Shown: positions 23,954-37,500 of the stretch, piece by piece
Numbering within the stretch: the first letter of the stretch is position 1
Layout: each line of letters starts with the position of its first letter
NCBI GenBank assembly: GCA_037903475.1
Contig: JBAJFG010000545.1
Span: 1,922,001-1,986,000, forward strand
From: Ancylostoma caninum
Lineage: Eukaryota > Nematoda > Chromadorea > Rhabditida > Ancylostomatidae
Length of the DNA: 64,000 nt
Reading direction: 5' to 3'
The notes under the pieces: model-generated
Database searches by the model: none
What the model was told of the DNA's origin: nothing
What the model saw: only the letters and a program-made list of their open reading frames with translations
Position numbers and translations under genes: made by a program

Positions 23954-25740
23954 CCCCTAGATGACTATAGTTAGGAGCAGCGGAGCCTTGACAATATGCC
24001 AAAATCTCATCACTCTGCGTCTCTAACACCGAGTAAACCTCAACTGTAGCTTGTAGGTGCAGAAATTTTCGAAAATATTATTCCGAATTGCAAAAATATA
24101 AGCTTTTTTCCTAGGGAATCTTTACGGGATATTGTTTTCATGTTTGTTTACTTGTTTATTTATTCACACGCTCCTCAGGGATATTAACCAAATACAGTTG
24201 CTGCAGTGAAAATATGCCTCTTTTATATACGATGATATTTTTTCACTACTTTATATTTCTTATATATTTCTTACTTTCGATTTCCTTTTATTTTACGGTT
24301 AACTCCTGAGTCTTAGATAATTTTGTAGTTCGCTTTAGTCCGCTTCAAACTTGACGATTGTTAAGTAGCCCTCCAGATAGCTTGTTTTTCTCTTCCCCTC
24401 TCTAATTGCTGCACACTTTCTCGCTTTTTTTCTCTCTGCTGTCTGCTCAACTACCGCACTGGGTGAAACGCACTATATTCACTAAGTTTTTATGAGTCAG
24501 ATGCGATTTTTCTTGAAACCCTACTTTTTTAGACAAGCCCTCGTGCTACTGCTCATAAAACTAGTAAAAATAAAAACACTTGTACGTACATAGAAAAAAA
24601 GACAAATAGAAATAGTACCATGTAAGGAAAGATTATAGATATTACTAAAGAATTTCTTGGTTCTGCTTATTCCAGAAAAAAATCCTGAACATGTAATAGG
24701 TCCTCAGCCCAGATCTAATGATCCGCAGAATTAATCCCGATTGTTGCGTCAGACAATGTTTTCTGCCGGATATTGGAAACTATCTATTTCTTTTTATATG
24801 ATTTTTCAAAAAACTCACTTGATAATTTGCTAAATCTGCTGTCTAGCCAAATGAGATTGTCTATTTTTTCTCTTCTTTTTTTTCCCGTTTAAAAAACAAA
24901 CTTTTGCTCCATAGCATGCCAAATCAGTTGTTGTCTAGACTATCAACGTACTAAATAAATTTAAGTAGTTTAATGTTTCCTAAAAAGCACATTCGTTTTG
25001 GCTTCAGAGCTCGCATTATGTACTCGATGTTTTTAGGCTGTTACAGTACTTCCCATTCAAATTACTAAAATTACTAGCTTTCAATGATTCAAGCATTTCT
25101 GTTCATTTACCTTTAGAATGCCGACAAAGCTCCAATAACAAACAACTGGAAACCGAACAACCGGAATTTCAGTTGTAAATTTATCTAAAAGACTACAAGT
25201 TGATCCTGAATTGTATGGTCGAAGTTCAAAAACGAGTAGAAATGGTTTGAGGAAAATTGGCAATTCGGCAACCTATTCTGCTTCCCCCCACTCCATTGAT
25301 AATGAGCGGTAATCTTTAATTTCTGGAAAACCTGATTTTTTTCCTTCAAAACTAGACAAAACTGAATTTTATTTTGTACTTATTTTTTTTATTTGGAGTG
25401 GATACTGTAAGCCGGCTGGACTACTCTGAATTTTACATCCCATATCCTGGCTTCGCCTCACATTACTTGCCTCTCATAACCTCAATTCCTTCCTGAAAGC
25501 AGTTGTCTTAGATTCTCAACGTGGAAGAATATTCTGGAAAGTGTGGGAAGTCTCTTTTACTTCTGTCTCTCCCCATTTTCCTTGCCCTTCTATTCCATTT
25601 GTTACTTTTTCTTAATGGATGTTCTAATGGACCAGAATAAACAGAAATCAGTGAAATTTCGGCATTTTAGAGCTATATTTTCTTCACAAATGTCAGCGTG
25701 ATCACTGTTACCGATACCACGTTACTTCTTGGGGATTCCC
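23954..25740. other. AT-rich DNA, no supported gene
   Basis: Strongly AT-rich, with a diverged trace of repeat R near 24360-24480 (CACTTTCTCGC ... GTGAAACGCACTATAT). No exon is recognised. Confidence 0.45.
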
Positions 25741-25744
25741 CCCC

Positions 25745-26210
25745 ACCATAGATGGTACAGATTCTCCGTCGAGGCTCCTTGAACGCTGATTTTTTTTGGC
25801 GCAGCGTGGTGAGCGCGTTTGCGCGAAGTTCGAACGATGTTTGCGCGGCTCTCCAGCGCGCGTGTCGTCCGCCGTCCTGCGCGGGGGATCTCCAGTCGTC
25901 GTCGGGCGCACGTCAAGGCCTTATCAGGACGCCATCTGATAACGCTCTGCGTCTCCTTCGATCACGTGCTCTCTGCGCGTCGAATCGCCAACTCTCCGTC
26001 TCCGTCATTTCTTTTCCCTCGTTCGTGGATGTTTTGCAGTGCAGCCGCCGCCGCGCCGAATCGCAACCGTTCTGATTGCAATTTTAGATATCTCCCCTCG
26101 ACGCCTGCGAAATCCACAAATCCGCAAAGAGATCTAGAGTTCTGCTGCTGCTGCTGCTGCTATCGTTGGCTGGCATGTCCTCTGGGAGGTGACTGACTAC
26201 TGCGCAACAA
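25745..26210 (+). promoter_or_regulatory. CpG-rich island immediately upstream of the TEAD-type gene
   Basis: A dense GC/CpG stretch that starts about 650 bp before the TEAD start codon and ends with a (CTG)7-like run at 26142-26163. Plus-strand frames here (25752-26075, 25819-26196) are Arg/Ala/Cys-rich translations of composition and not recognised proteins. The position fits a proximal promoter and 5' leader for the gene at 26403. Inference from composition and position. Confidence 0.4.
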
Positions 26211-26402
26211 AAACGGCCACTGGTTCTAGTGGTGCGCAAGGAAAAAACTGGGATCGAGCAGGGGTTGACAGCTGATCAAACACACTGGAGCTGCTAAACG
26301 AGCTGCAGGTGCATACTGATACAAAAACGGCGCATGGCAGCGCCGCCGCCTGGGCTTTGGCCGAGCGTTTCCCGGAAAATCTTAGACAGTTCTGTTTTTC
26401 AG

Positions 26403-29400
26403 ATGAACGACTCGGCCGACATGGTCAAACAAGCCACCACGAAGATCGAGCCGAACGACAGGTGAGCAGGGGTCGCTTTCAGCTGCGATTCTTTGTAGGT
26501 AGTGTGTACCAAATAATGTATTAGATATATTCGATATTCCAGTATTCGGTATCTAATAGGTCAAAAATTATAATGTTGAAGAAATAGGGAGCCTTACAGC
26601 CTTGGAGGATAGGAAAGAGGGATGGGATCGTAGAGGTTTTCTGGAACACTCTATTTTTTGAACGTGGTCCTAAAATATTTAACGGATCAAATAAATTTGT
26701 TCGATTTCTATTCGAACGTCACTATTATTTTAGAGGAATTCAGGAATTTCGTTGAACAACATTGTACATCAGATACATGCAAATCTCTTCCTTTGGGAGA
26801 GATTTTAGCTGTGCATATATTTTGTAGAAAGAAAGCTTTGGAATTATTGTCGTAATAGTAGATTTTTAATTTTTTTTGTTTGTTTATTCGAACACGACAT
26901 ATAAGACAATCGTTGAAATAAACTATCCTAACAAGTAGAAAAGGCATGCCCCCTACCAGGAAATTAAGGAAACAAATGACGTGAGTAAGATTTTTGCCAT
27001 TCTCCGTTTGAAAGAGGCCGAGGATCCGATGATCTCAGTGGTATAGATCTTGAATTTGAAGCTGTTGAAATTTTTACTTTCTGATAAGAGTAATTTCTTG
27101 TTACCTCTATATTCTGAGCGCTGAAAGAAGCTCTTTTTACTTTCATTTTAGTAAGGGAAAAGGGACCAGGGTTTATGTCATCTTTCATAGAAGCAAGCTA
27201 GATTGTTGAAAACTGCAGTGATTAAAACTCCACTCTTTTCCAACATCGTAAACAATGTGAGCATTGGTTTCCGCGAGTAAGTAAAAACTTCAAAATCTAC
27301 AAAGGAACTTCCAGAAAAAATTGGACTACTGCCGAAACACTTTCTTCGTCCATGTTCGGACATCTCATAGCTGATCTATTTCAGTTGTAATCAGAAATTA
27401 GCAAGATTTGAACCATAATAACCATGAATTAGAGATGCAAAGAATCTACTGGTTTTCCATGAGCCTAAAAGTAAATTTCCATGTAATATCTGGAGTTGAC
27501 AATGCGGAAACCCTACTTTAGACGAATGAGCAGACAGAAACCCACAATAACCTGCTGAAAACCTAAGCCCTTTTTTGATTTTTAGCAGTTAATCCTCCGC
27601 ATTTTGAAAATTTTGAAAATTAGCAATTTTTTTACCAAAATCATATGGGTAAACCAGTGCAGAAGTACCAGAAAAGAATTCTCCACTTATAGCATCGTAT
27701 CAGGAAATGAAAATCCATGAGCCAGCATTTTTTCAGGCTCACTCCTACCTACGACACGTTCAAGAAGGAGACGTGGCAAGGAGCTTCCCAGCTGAACGGT
27801 GGCCAGATGATTACTGTAATTTTTACTGTCCTTTCTTTTCCGAATTGTAGCTAATTTCAAGAAGTTTTCAATGGGAAAAGGGGCATGAAGTCCCTATGTA
27901 CCCAATTTGGTCTGCACACCTTTCACGTGTCCTAAAATTGGCTTTATTTCAGCTCTCGCCACCGGCTGGTGATCCCGCTGGCACTCAACCCGAACCTACC
28001 CAATCCTCCTCGAGCGCCGGCTCTGACCTAGCGGCTGGAGATGCCGAAGGTGTGTGGAGCGTGGACATTGATCAGGTGAGATTATGGTAGTAATTACGGT
28101 TAGTGGCCATGGGATTACGGTAAAATAGCGGTTCATTGCAGGCGTTCCAAGAAGCCCTAGCGATTTATCCGCCTTGTGGTCGGCGGAAAATCATTATCAG
28201 TGATGAAGGGAAGATGTACGGTGAGTGGAGAGCTTGCTGTTCTTTTGCAACCCTTCCAAGCTCTGTTTTCTCCATTTATCCCCATTTTGATCCTTATAAC
28301 CTGCTTTATCTGCTCCTGAACGCGCAAAGCTTTGAGGGCTCCATTCTAACCTCCCATTGCCCTCCTCTTCACTGCCACTCTCTACCGCCCGACCATTTTT
28401 GGGCCAGGTCGCAGCTGCTCTTTCCATCTGTCCGTGTGTGCTAATTCGCATGCCTTCGCTAGGCTACCGTGTGATGAATTGTCCATGGCTGCCGGACACA
28501 ATACCACGCGCACAGGGTCGCTGCCTTAGCGAATTGCCCGAATCCCGTGAAAAAACGGGGATGCCGCGCTGCGCTGAGGTCATTGGATTGAAAAGTTCGG
28601 AAAACAGTTCTCCACGTGCAGTCTGGAGAGCCGTCGAATAAGTGCATAATGGGGACTCTTGGCACGTCAATTTTGACTCTCTGATTGCTGCTGTTGAACT
28701 GGTTTCGTTACATCGAATTACATATTGTGCGGATGTATTTTTACAAGGCGAGATTGCACCTCTAGCCGAGCAAGTTTTTCCCATCGCCGACGACGTTTCA
28801 GCTGGGAGATCGTCGCTTTTGCAAGCCGCTGAGGGACGAGTCACCGGGAGGAAATGGTTGATCCTAAGCAAATTTGAAGGGGAATCGGCATTTTTGGAGC
28901 AAATCACACTGAGTATAGTGTGAACACTTGAGCAGAGTGCTAAAATATTATCGAATAGCAGTATTGAATATCAGCAAAGCATTCTTTCTTTTTTTCAAGA
29001 AATATGTAGGTAAGATGTTTCAAGAATCCCACCAGACGTCACGCCTCTCTTCCTGAGATCCTTGCATCTAATTTTAGAGATTTAAAAGGTGTTTAATGCT
29101 GATATTTTCGAAATGTCATGTCAGCGAAGAAAACCGATGATGGTTGCCGTCTGAAGTGTAAAGCTCAGTTGCAGTCACAGATGAGGGGGTGGTAAGAAGT
29201 GACTGAACCGGAATCGTTGCTAATTAATCCAGCAGTTATCGTTGACTACCATAAAATGCGACGAAAAAATGAAGCGTACCTCTTTGAAGTTGTTTGTACT
29301 ATTTTTATGGAGTTCCCTCTTGTATAAGTTGCCATTGCCATAAGTTTCTATGCTCTCAAGTGGAATGATTTACTGATATATTTCTGGAATGATTTCCTCA

Positions 29401-32400
29401 TATATTTCATCTGGGAAACTCCGAAATCTGGATGAGATAGAATCCTGAATTTTAATGGGAACAAAAGGAAGCTGCTCGGAGGCTGAGAAAAACTTCCTTC
29501 TTCAATTTTTCCAACCATTTTATTTTGTTTGAAAGAAAAATCACATGGATTTTCAGCAAGCATCCCTAATCCTGAAACTATTCCACCAATGAGCTCTAAT
29601 CCTGGAACTAGGACATCATGCTAGTCCACTTAATACATTTATTTACTTATTTCTATGTAACTCGCTTTCAGTGCTTTGAAAATTAACACCTTTAAGACTA
29701 TGTACGTCCCAGAAAACATTCGATTCTTCGATCAAATGGCTCAGCCTTAAACTTGGGTAGCTAAACCCATTGTCTCGAACTAAATAAAATAAAACTACAA
29801 AAATGCGAGAAAAATCTACATTCAAACCTATTTGACCACAAATTTCTTTCATTAAACTATGATAAAGACTATTTCCAAACGTTAGGGAAGGGTGAGAAAG
29901 TGTCGCGAATTTTTATGGATTTCGAAGCGCTTCCACAAAGTTGTATCTTATTTGGAGAAAGAGCTCGAAAAACTGTGCTTTTCCTAAATCTTTGGATCGA
30001 AAAAGTATTTTAATTTGAAAATTTTTCTTTTTTCACCTCGCTCCTCCTCATAACTGATACTATAGTGGACCAACGATCGCTGCTTTAATTGTATTGACTG
30101 GTTGAAACCTTGATCGACAGCGGCTGTGTCTCCTTTGAGCGGCGACTTAATAGAGGTTACGCACTCGTTCCATGCAAGGTTACTCAGCAGTAAGTAAGAC
30201 CAACTCGTCCTTGGTCCGAGCGTTGTGGTTGTCGCTGAAATTGTCGTTTTTTGGTATTGTCTACAGAGTAGAACACCATCCTGCGCAGTAAACACCTGGC
30301 TGGTTCGTTGACCTTGATTTTGGGGGATTTTATTACATTTAAAAGCAGGTTATTGACAGAATAGAGAAGGACTGTATTTTGGTTACCTAGTTGGTTTCGA
30401 AATCAAGATAATATTTAAGTTAAATCGACTAGGGACCAATGTAAATAATTTAGAAGCCTCTGCTATTAGTATAATATTATTTACTAGTGGTCCTGCTGGC
30501 AAAAAACCCTGGTATCATATTTGCAATACCAAGGTCCTGGATCAGGAAAAATCCCAGTATTTCATTTGAGCGGACCTAACGCTTAATTTCTTTCTCAGAA
30601 TAGGTCATTTTGGAACCCAGAATGAAGAAGCAACGAGAGTATTAGGGGTGATCGCAAGACCACGTCCAGGAAATTCCCATGGAAACTTTTAGAATCCTGG
30701 TTTGTTTCCTTTTTTCCTAATTTTTTGGCTATTACTGCAATACGCATACATAAGCGCATATTTTTTTTGGATCAGGCGCCTTTTCGGGAGCTTTTGTTTG
30801 AGAATCGTGGATCTATGCCCAGCTGCGCGATGATATTTACGCAGGCGTTTTATGTGGATTCCACGCAATTGCACTGCCTTGTTCTGGGAGATCTATGATC
30901 AAAATTGGTGAGGGAAATAGAAGGAAATAGGGAATAAAAAAGTAAATTTATTAAAAGGGTAAAAAGTAAACAAAAAAGTGAAAGAGAAGAAAAAAAGAAA
31001 AGGGAAGGCTCCGCTTCGTCTATTCCATTTCGGGAAGGGAAAAAGTTAGCAACTTCTTTTTTTAAGTTCGGGAAAGTAAAGATTATTCTGCAGAAACAGA
31101 CCTACCACCTGATAGTGACTTCTTTCACTGAAAAGCTGTGGGTTTTTCGGTTGGGTAGCCTTATTACTCTTCTCTCGGGGGTTAATCTTGTCAAAATCAG
31201 CAAAAGGTATGCACTAAAAATCTTTACCCAATCCTCTGGGTAATTCTATTCATTTCTCAGAACTTTTAGGAGGGTTCAGTACTGCTTTGTTTTTGCAGTT
31301 TCAGTACTTTTTAGTCGCAATATTGCCAGAAAATATATAACATATTACTCACAATATGGTAGAGCTTTAACTTACCTGGCACTATTCTGTCTCAACTTCT
31401 GGATGCCAGGGCTTGCCTAACATCTCAGGATTTCCCATACGACAAGCCGGTTCTGCTAAGTGTCTCGCTAACATCTTCACGCCAGCGTCACGCACTTCTA
31501 CGTACTTGCGTCATAACCTAACCATTTCCACTTTTGTTGCGTCGGAAGCACCACATAAGTACCGGTATATGTTTACACAATGGTTGCGCTACCGTATGGC
31601 GGCGGCTGCCCGCTGAGACTGGTCAAGTGTGTTGTTTCGCCTTCTGCGGTGGCGCGTTTTGCCTTTGATGGCCGCGCTGTACGCAAGGATTAAGCCCGCA
31701 CAGCATCCTAAGTTTATAGCCATACCGTAATCCACCCTTGACCACACACATCAGTCGACAACAACACGAAACAAAGGCACTGGAGAAGGATGCTGGGGAT
31801 CCTTGGCTTGGTGGTGTGGCCCTTTTTCCAAAACGCCGAGCTGAATGGATGGGTTTGACCACTTTTTCTGGGAATACTGGGAGTTTCCCAGGAATGTGTG
31901 CAAGGAAGTGGCAATAGAGTTTCTTAAGCCATTAGATACTGCCATCAATGTTATCCAAGGTGGATTTTTGAGGTTACTTCATGAAAAAGGATAGGAATGT
32001 TGTTAAGGCTCAATTTCATATCGTTCATTTTTATCGTCATTTTTGAAATATTCATTGTTAATTATTTAGTGCTAAATTTAATATTTTGGTGATTTTATTA
32101 TTCCATCTGGTTCAGGCGGACTTCCCATAATTTTTCCACGAACCCCTACCTTTCAACTCCTACGTCCTTCACTGCTATATCCGTACTTTTGTATAGAACA
32201 CTGTACGCGCAGCGTAAGGGGAATGTTTACTTGCGGCGTGGTACGCGGCGAGCGGCGCAGATGCTCTCCGTAGTTGGATTAGGAACGCGGCTCATCACGT
32301 ACAACTGCGAGCAAACATAATGACACACTTGGAGACGACAAAAGTCGCCCAGCGGTTGAGGAGTCGGCGAGTGGGACGAGTCAGAAAATGCGTGCGTCTC

Positions 32401-34512
32401 GAAGAGCTTCGCCATCTGTTCAGAAGATGACGCAGCCATATATCTTCTTGACTGTTTAACAAATTTTTCTGAATTTTTTATCCGTGGATGTCTAGAAAAT
32501 GTGGAAAGTTGGGTTTTGTCAAATTATGGGGTTTCGAACTTTGAACCTTCTCACGCAAGTGCCCGGATACATCGCAGAAGTTACCCGTGATCAACGTATC
32601 AACATACCTGCCTTTATCCTTTATCTGGCATCCATCGACATCTTTCTTTCTGTACGTGACGTTGTCTATACCCGGTTGCTGCCCATTGGTAACTCATACT
32701 CAGCGGTATGAGATTACCCATCTTTCCAATATTCACCTGGGCCACGAGGGCTAAGGGTAAAACGTTAGAGCAGGATTTTTTTGGATTAAAAGAAGATAAT
32801 GAAAGAGAGGAAAGAAGAGATGTCCTGTCAGTATCAAGTCATATTTGGCTTAAAATCAGCAAGACTGGGGAGGGCTTAAGATATTAATGTTAATATGACT
32901 AACTTCCATATTCGTCCTTCTATGAACTTCTCCATGTTCTTTCTTCAGGCAAAAAATAAACGTATCCACTAAAACTTTTCTCCATTATTTTTCACCATTC
33001 ATTTACCTTGAGGTGAAACAAATTTGTAGCTGGGTGTGGACCCTGCATAGCAGTCGCCCAAGGCAGTGGAACAAATTTTCTAACTTGAAATGAAAAAAAA
33101 ATCGAAGAATTTGGCCGAATTTGCGCTCTAAGGCTTGCTCAGAAAATCTTCGCTTTTGCATCTATTCATAGTGTCCAGGCTGTCCACGTTATTATTTACT
33201 CCCGATTAGAATTTGGCCTTACTTTTTGTATATGCTATCCTGTCCTGGCTGAACCTATGGAACGAAATTTTGCCTTATTCGGAGGATGAATGTGTTACCA
33301 TAATTCGTATTCAGCTTTTTTTACTTTTCAGTGCTCCACTAAGATTATTCTTTTTCTTAGTAGATAAATGAATTAGCCTTGTTTATCATGATCTGACAGA
33401 TTGGCGTGAAGTGACAGAGCAGCCTTCACGCCTAATTACTCTATTCAAATCCCAATCACCCGGAGAGCTTGTTGCTGGCGCCGAGAGTGATCGGTCGATC
33501 GCGCTGTCATTGTCCGTGCGCGTGTCGACGCGGGTGCTGAACAGTGCGCTGAGGTCAACTGCGATCGTAATTGACAGCGAACGCCCGGCGGTAATTGCAT
33601 GATGATGGATTATACGATAACCAACAGATGGACGATGATCCGTGAGCGGATTTTTTCGCCAACTCCCCCGATGACTTTGCCGTCCGTCGTGCTGTGGTGG
33701 TTCGAATGACGGATCAGCGCTGCGCAGCTTACGGTCATCGCTGTGTCATCTGGCGCACTTATCTGTGCAAATTACGGGTCTGGGGATTGTAGCTTTGTTG
33801 TAGGAGGGGACCGTGGATGAGCACAGGGAGTGTTCACCGTACGCTACTGCATGGGGAGCTGCACTCGGTTAATCCTATCATACAGTACTCTGAATCACAT
33901 GTAGTCAGTTTTTCATTGGTCAATCTAATTGATTCCAGTCATAATTTTCTAAATATATCTTTCTCTATGACTAGTCAATAACTAGTAATTTTTAAATTGC
34001 GCGAACAAATTACAACAATCAGTTAGCAACCTCTTCCTCTTGCTGCATGCCCACATATGGAAAGATTTGTCATTTCTTACTGAGCTTTGCTCGAAGATAT
34101 GTAACATTGTTCCTTGAAAACTATAATTGAAGAAAATCCGAGTGAACTCTAATAGTGGGAGCTTTGGAGAGATAGAAGTGGCAGGTGTTCTTTGGTGTTT
34201 TCTACGGGAGAACCTCAGGGCAAAAAGTTTTACAATAAGGATTTGCATACATTAAAATGAGCATGAGAACCCCACTAGGTGTTCCTCTGCTTCCTTAAGT
34301 TCATGATTTATGTAGCATAAATCAATTTGATTCATATACTTTTATAAAAGAATGAATTGTTTCCATGTCAATTAGTTAATCAATTATCAATTCCTAAATC
34401 AAGAGTACCTTGAGCTACATTCAAGCCCCTGAAAATGATATATAATCGAAAAATCGGCCGAATAAAAGTGCTAATTTGACAACCTATGTAGCGGAGACGT
34501 ATGGCCAAAAAG

Positions 34513-34543
<31 letters not shown>

Positions 34544-37500
34544 ATAGATAAATAAAGCCCTTGAAAATCCGGATTTACAAGACGTAGAAAGCGTAGAAAT
34601 CAACCAATTTGCAGAAAAAGTCATTGGGACTTCATTTATAACCGAATCGAATCTGTTATACTTTGTTCCATCAGGATCTTGCATTCTGGATTAACCACTA
34701 CTCCAAGTTCCTATGCGCATACGAGACCTTTGGGAATGTCTGTGCATGGAATTCCCGAAGTTTTCATCATTCTCTTTTCTCAGATCTATCGTACGACCAC
34801 ACTCCTGCTTCTCTTCTCATTTTTCTCAAGCTCCTCCAGAAATCTCCTTGCTGAACTATCCTCATCAGACAGATCGAAGAATCTTTGAGGATATTTCAGG
34901 ACGAAACGAGCTTATCGCCCGGTATATCAAGCTACGATGCGGAAAGACGCGAACACGAAAACAAGTCTCGTCGCACATCCAGGTGCTGGCACGAAAGAAG
35001 CTACGAGATGAGCAAGCGAAGAAGAAGGTGTGTCCTTCGGTTTCTCTAGAACCATCCTTCACTCCATCTATGGAAAGAAGATTTTTTTATGGGAATGAGT
35101 GCCTGAAATACAAACTTTCTTTTCATTTGAGTGGATAAATGGTAGTGGGTCTGTTTTAGGCGGAATGTCCCACGCAACCGCCAACGCCAGCTGCAGCACC
35201 ACCTCCAAGGGTCCCGCACACTCCACAGTTCCCCACGGTGAGTTGCGGTTCTCTTTCTCTGTTTTCCTTTTTTATCTGCATATTCTCTTCCCTGAGATCA
35301 CCCGAGCTAGGGAGTATTTCCTTATAAATATTCCGGATATCAAAGAGCGAGAGAGAATCCCTAAGGTACAATTGGCAAACACTGCCGTTAAAGGCGAAGA
35401 AATTTCTACATTTTTCGTTCATGTTACAGTTGAGTCGACGCTGTTCTACTGAATAGTTGTGGAAAGGGGTAAAGGTTGAAGGTGGATGGACCACACGGAC
35501 AATCTAGAGCACCTGAACAAGGGGTTTGGTTCCTGTTTAAGAGCAAACGGTCCGAATAACCTTCCCATTCAAAGCGAAATTTTTATGTTTCTCTACTCAT
35601 TACTGATTACTTAGTTGAAACTCACTAAAAGATTAACACTCCTCGAAGTCAATCATCTCACTTCCAGCTACCAAACCTGCCACAAGCCCCGCATCTCACC
35701 GATGCCAAAGAACACCTAGCCCAACAATTGCTGGGTAAGCAAAAGAGTCAGGGTCTTCACTTCAAAATTGACCTCAATTTCTGGATTTCAGGTAAAGCAT
35801 CGCTGCTCCCTGCCACTATGTACCAGACGTTGTGGTCACAACCCTTCCCATCAGCTCACTTCGGGCCGGATGTGAAACCTTTCGCGTGAGTTCCTCGCTA
35901 GGATCAGTCCTGGTAACTAGTTGAATGAGTCAAACTCGCAGTGGTTTACTTATTTGGCAGTGAATTTTCTTGCCGTTTTCGCCAGTTCTTTGCGTTCGTT
36001 CAAGGTCTGCCGAGCATTCAAGCGTAACGATCGAAGTGCCACTAGAAAGCGGGCTTTCCAAGGGTCAAACAGCAATGCACTCTCAGATTAAAACAATTAA
36101 GTACTGCAGCTGATCTCACGGGTGTTTTTTATGCTTCTTAAACCCCGCCCCCGATCTCCGGCGTGTTAGTTCGACCCCAGGGGGATTTTACCTGCTTCGG
36201 AGCTGGAAATTAATCGTCCTCAATGATTCCGAGATGGAGAGAACCAGTTCCACCTGAGTTTCAGCATGGCACCCGACTTCACATTGCCGTTTGCTGCCGC
36301 CGCGGTCGTGCCGCCTGCGACGCTAAAGAAGACGGACGGCATCGCTTCGTCCAAATTACGGCTCACTGGCTTCCAAGCGTGAGTTTCTATTTCATATGAG
36401 ATCTTGAAGTTTGAAAAATGAGAAATCTGCTGGATATTTTGGAAATTTCATCCTCGAAACTAGATATTGATGAAAAATTTAATTGCGAGAGCAGGATCTC
36501 AATGTTTTTCTCACATTCTCTCCATTTCTTGGGCCAGGTCATCTCTATTATTCTCATTTAATTCCAGATACCTGGAGTCACCTCATGGGTCCCGAGTTGA
36601 TATCGTCAGCATCCCGCGAGACGTTGTTGAGACTGAGGTAAAACATATTACTTTAGTAATTGTTCCGACCTAATGAGCGTAAAAATGTAAAAAAAGAGAA
36701 AATCATCTAGTATACAGCTGTTAGAAAGTACAGTGAGCGTCGATGGCTGTGCGTTTTTTGCGGCCTCGAAAAGCACGCGGCGCGACCGTGCCGCTTGTAC
36801 TGGAGTCCTCGCCGGGACAACAAAAGATAGGGTTTTCTTGATAGCTGAATAGTTTTCTTGATAATTGCCATCAAATGCAATGAGCAGCTACCAAGGAAAC
36901 CCTGATCTGCCAATGGGGAGACGATTCCGTCATGGGCGGCGCGGTCGCGCGGCGTGCCTTCCTACGCCCACCATATTTCTTTTTTTAAAGTGATTATGCT
37001 ATAGTCAATTTTGAACGCAATGAGAATTTGTTGCTGTACATATTTTTCTCCTGTTTTTCTCGGATCCTCTCCAACCGCTGCGCACTTTCCCGCTGTGTTT
37101 TTCTTGCTCGCACTTCTCCAATGAGCATTTTCAGTGGAACAGACTCTATCTATGTACATTAGTGATTTTTTTAGTTCTTTTTGCGTTTACTTCTTCTTGA
37201 CCACTACACTCTAGGCAATGAATACTAATTTTTTTCTTCAGAAATGAGGAATTTCCATAGAAATCTTGTCGAAAATTACAACCATTTTACCCACATTATC
37301 CAACGGTTTCCATATCCAGACGCTCAAACTCGACACGGTTATCGAGAAATATCCAAAGTTGTTGACTGAATTATTCGAACGGGGACCTTCGGATGCGTTC
37401 TTCTTGGCCAAATGCTGGGCTAACGTCTCCTTCGACTCTTCTGACACCGAGTAAGTTCAAGTGTCACAACTATATAGTGTAGACTTTTTCAGGATAACCC

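Larger units (their letters stand above)
28221..34899 (+). other. 6.7 kb intron splitting the TEA domain
   Basis: Intron 4 starts at GTGAGTGG after KMYG and ends at ATATTTCAG before RNELIARY, so the DNA-binding domain is interrupted between two of its helices. It contains a near-open segment at 28357-28923, a diverged GATTACCC-family repeat at about 32560-32760, a CpG-rich patch at 33440-33790 and a TTTA-type microsatellite at 34513-34557. I see no well-supported nested gene. Confidence 0.85.

Noticed and set aside
36718..36732. A 15-bp micro-exon between TEAD exons 10 and 11
   Set aside because: Good flanking splice sites, but 15 bp does not change the phase, so it cannot cure the frame conflict.
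37123..37166. A 19-bp micro-exon (TGGAACAGACTCTATCTAT) to fix the TEAD frame
   Set aside because: It has the right phase (0 to 1), but joining it to either phase-1 start of exon 11 creates TGA or TAA at the junction.
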